Source: CAVRZY01 sp963725415 (GTDB lineage Bacteria > Acidobacteriota > Terriglobia > Bryobacterales > Bryobacteraceae). From it: a stretch of DNA of 14,227 nucleotides. A program made the translations under genes and the position numbers. Numbering within the stretch: position 1 is the first letter of the stretch; each line of letters starts with the position of its first letter. The stretch spans positions 1 through 14,227 of the forward strand of contig CAVRZY010000188.1 of assembly GCA_963725415.1 (NCBI GenBank), read 5' to 3'. Positions 14,033 to 14,227 of the stretch are shown piece by piece. A model generated the notes under the pieces. The model searched no databases. It saw only the letters and a list, made by a program, of their open reading frames with translations, and was not told the origin of the DNA.

Positions 14033-14227
14033 TCACCTTGAAAGTAGCCCAAAATGCAGCCAGACAACGGTTACCAGATCATCAATCTTCAATTGTTCGA
14101 ATAAATCTGGTGAAACATGGCTTTTGAAAACTTCCAATTTCAGTATCTCGTCAAAAAGGGTTCAGGAATTTTTTTCCTGAAGATGGGGAGGATTGAACAT
14201 GGCCAACCGGGGCAGTTCCGCTATCTT
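14033..14227 (-). pseudogene. C-terminal fragment of an unrecognised protein, one probable frameshift
   Basis: The reading enters at the window edge as KIAELPRLAMFNPPHLQEKK and FLNPF. It then needs one base removed from the T-run (plus strand, A-run near 14153-14157) to continue DEILKLEVFKSHVSPDLFEQ and end LHFGLLSR before TGA (14033-14035). The next gene's ATG follows 3 bp later with its ribosome site inside this gene's end, so the two were an operon. I do not recognise the family. Confidence 0.4.

Noticed and set aside
1..14227. CRISPR array, tRNA/rRNA genes, integrase or transposase
   Set aside because: No regularly spaced direct repeats, no tRNA-like cloverleaf with conserved T-loop, no rRNA sequence and no recombinase motif were seen on either strand.

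Overview
The window reads as three blocks with different base composition. The core, about 1,320 to 13,295, is GC-rich and strongly biased to G-ending codons (ctg, gcg, gtg, ggg, cgg). It carries intact genes whose content and style fit an Acidobacteriota genome, probably of the Solibacter/Bryobacter kind. The main pointers are an atypical Hfq-like Sm protein, an msbA-yicC-gmk-rpoZ-coaBC-udg-tmk-holB string, and small secreted proteins of unknown role. That placement is inferred from remembered family patterns and was not tested by a search. The two ends (1 to ~1,320 and ~13,296 to 14,227) are more AT-rich, their reading frames are broken repeatedly, often at homopolymers, and they do not continue the core genes. 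They look like foreign sequence joined to the core, most simply an assembly chimera, less likely recombination with decay.

Left end: a frameshifted tilS 3' part overlaps a frameshifted ftsH 5' part by ATGA. The ftsH reading runs to just past the Walker B region (IDEIDAVG) and then passes without a stop into the transmembrane part of an MsbA-type ABC transporter. This gives a fused open frame (1166-2851) that no real gene explains.

Core, plus strand: msbA (5' truncated), yicC, gmk, rpoZ, coaBC, family-4 udg, tmk and holB are tightly packed, with ATGA or short overlaps at msbA/yicC, coaBC/udg and tmk/holB. Together they cover lipid A-type export, RNA turnover, GMP and dTMP phosphorylation, the RNA polymerase omega subunit, coenzyme A synthesis, uracil repair and the clamp loader. 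A cruciform-like palindromic element of about 116 bp sits inside the cluster between rpoZ and coaBC. An Hfq-like gene follows. It is convergent with a minus-strand gene that fuses a cysteine-rich domain of unknown function to a hotdog acyl-CoA thioesterase. A divergent small TPR gene comes next, then ssb on the minus strand, with a perfect hairpin between TPR and ssb. The ssb upstream region holds a second, unrelated palindromic element.

Core, right part, plus strand: a secreted protein of unknown function with a plausible sigma70-type promoter, a SAM-methyltransferase-fold protein with a signal peptide, and the N-terminal half of a secreted PHP-type metal-dependent hydrolase that is cut at 13,295.

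Right end, minus strand: remnants of two adjacent genes. One may resemble the Hsp90/sacsin-like ATPases; the other is unrecognised. I see no CRISPR array, tRNA, rRNA, transposase or recognised defence system. The most unusual items are the two chimeric joints, the two palindromic elements, the divergent Hfq, and the thioesterase fusion.
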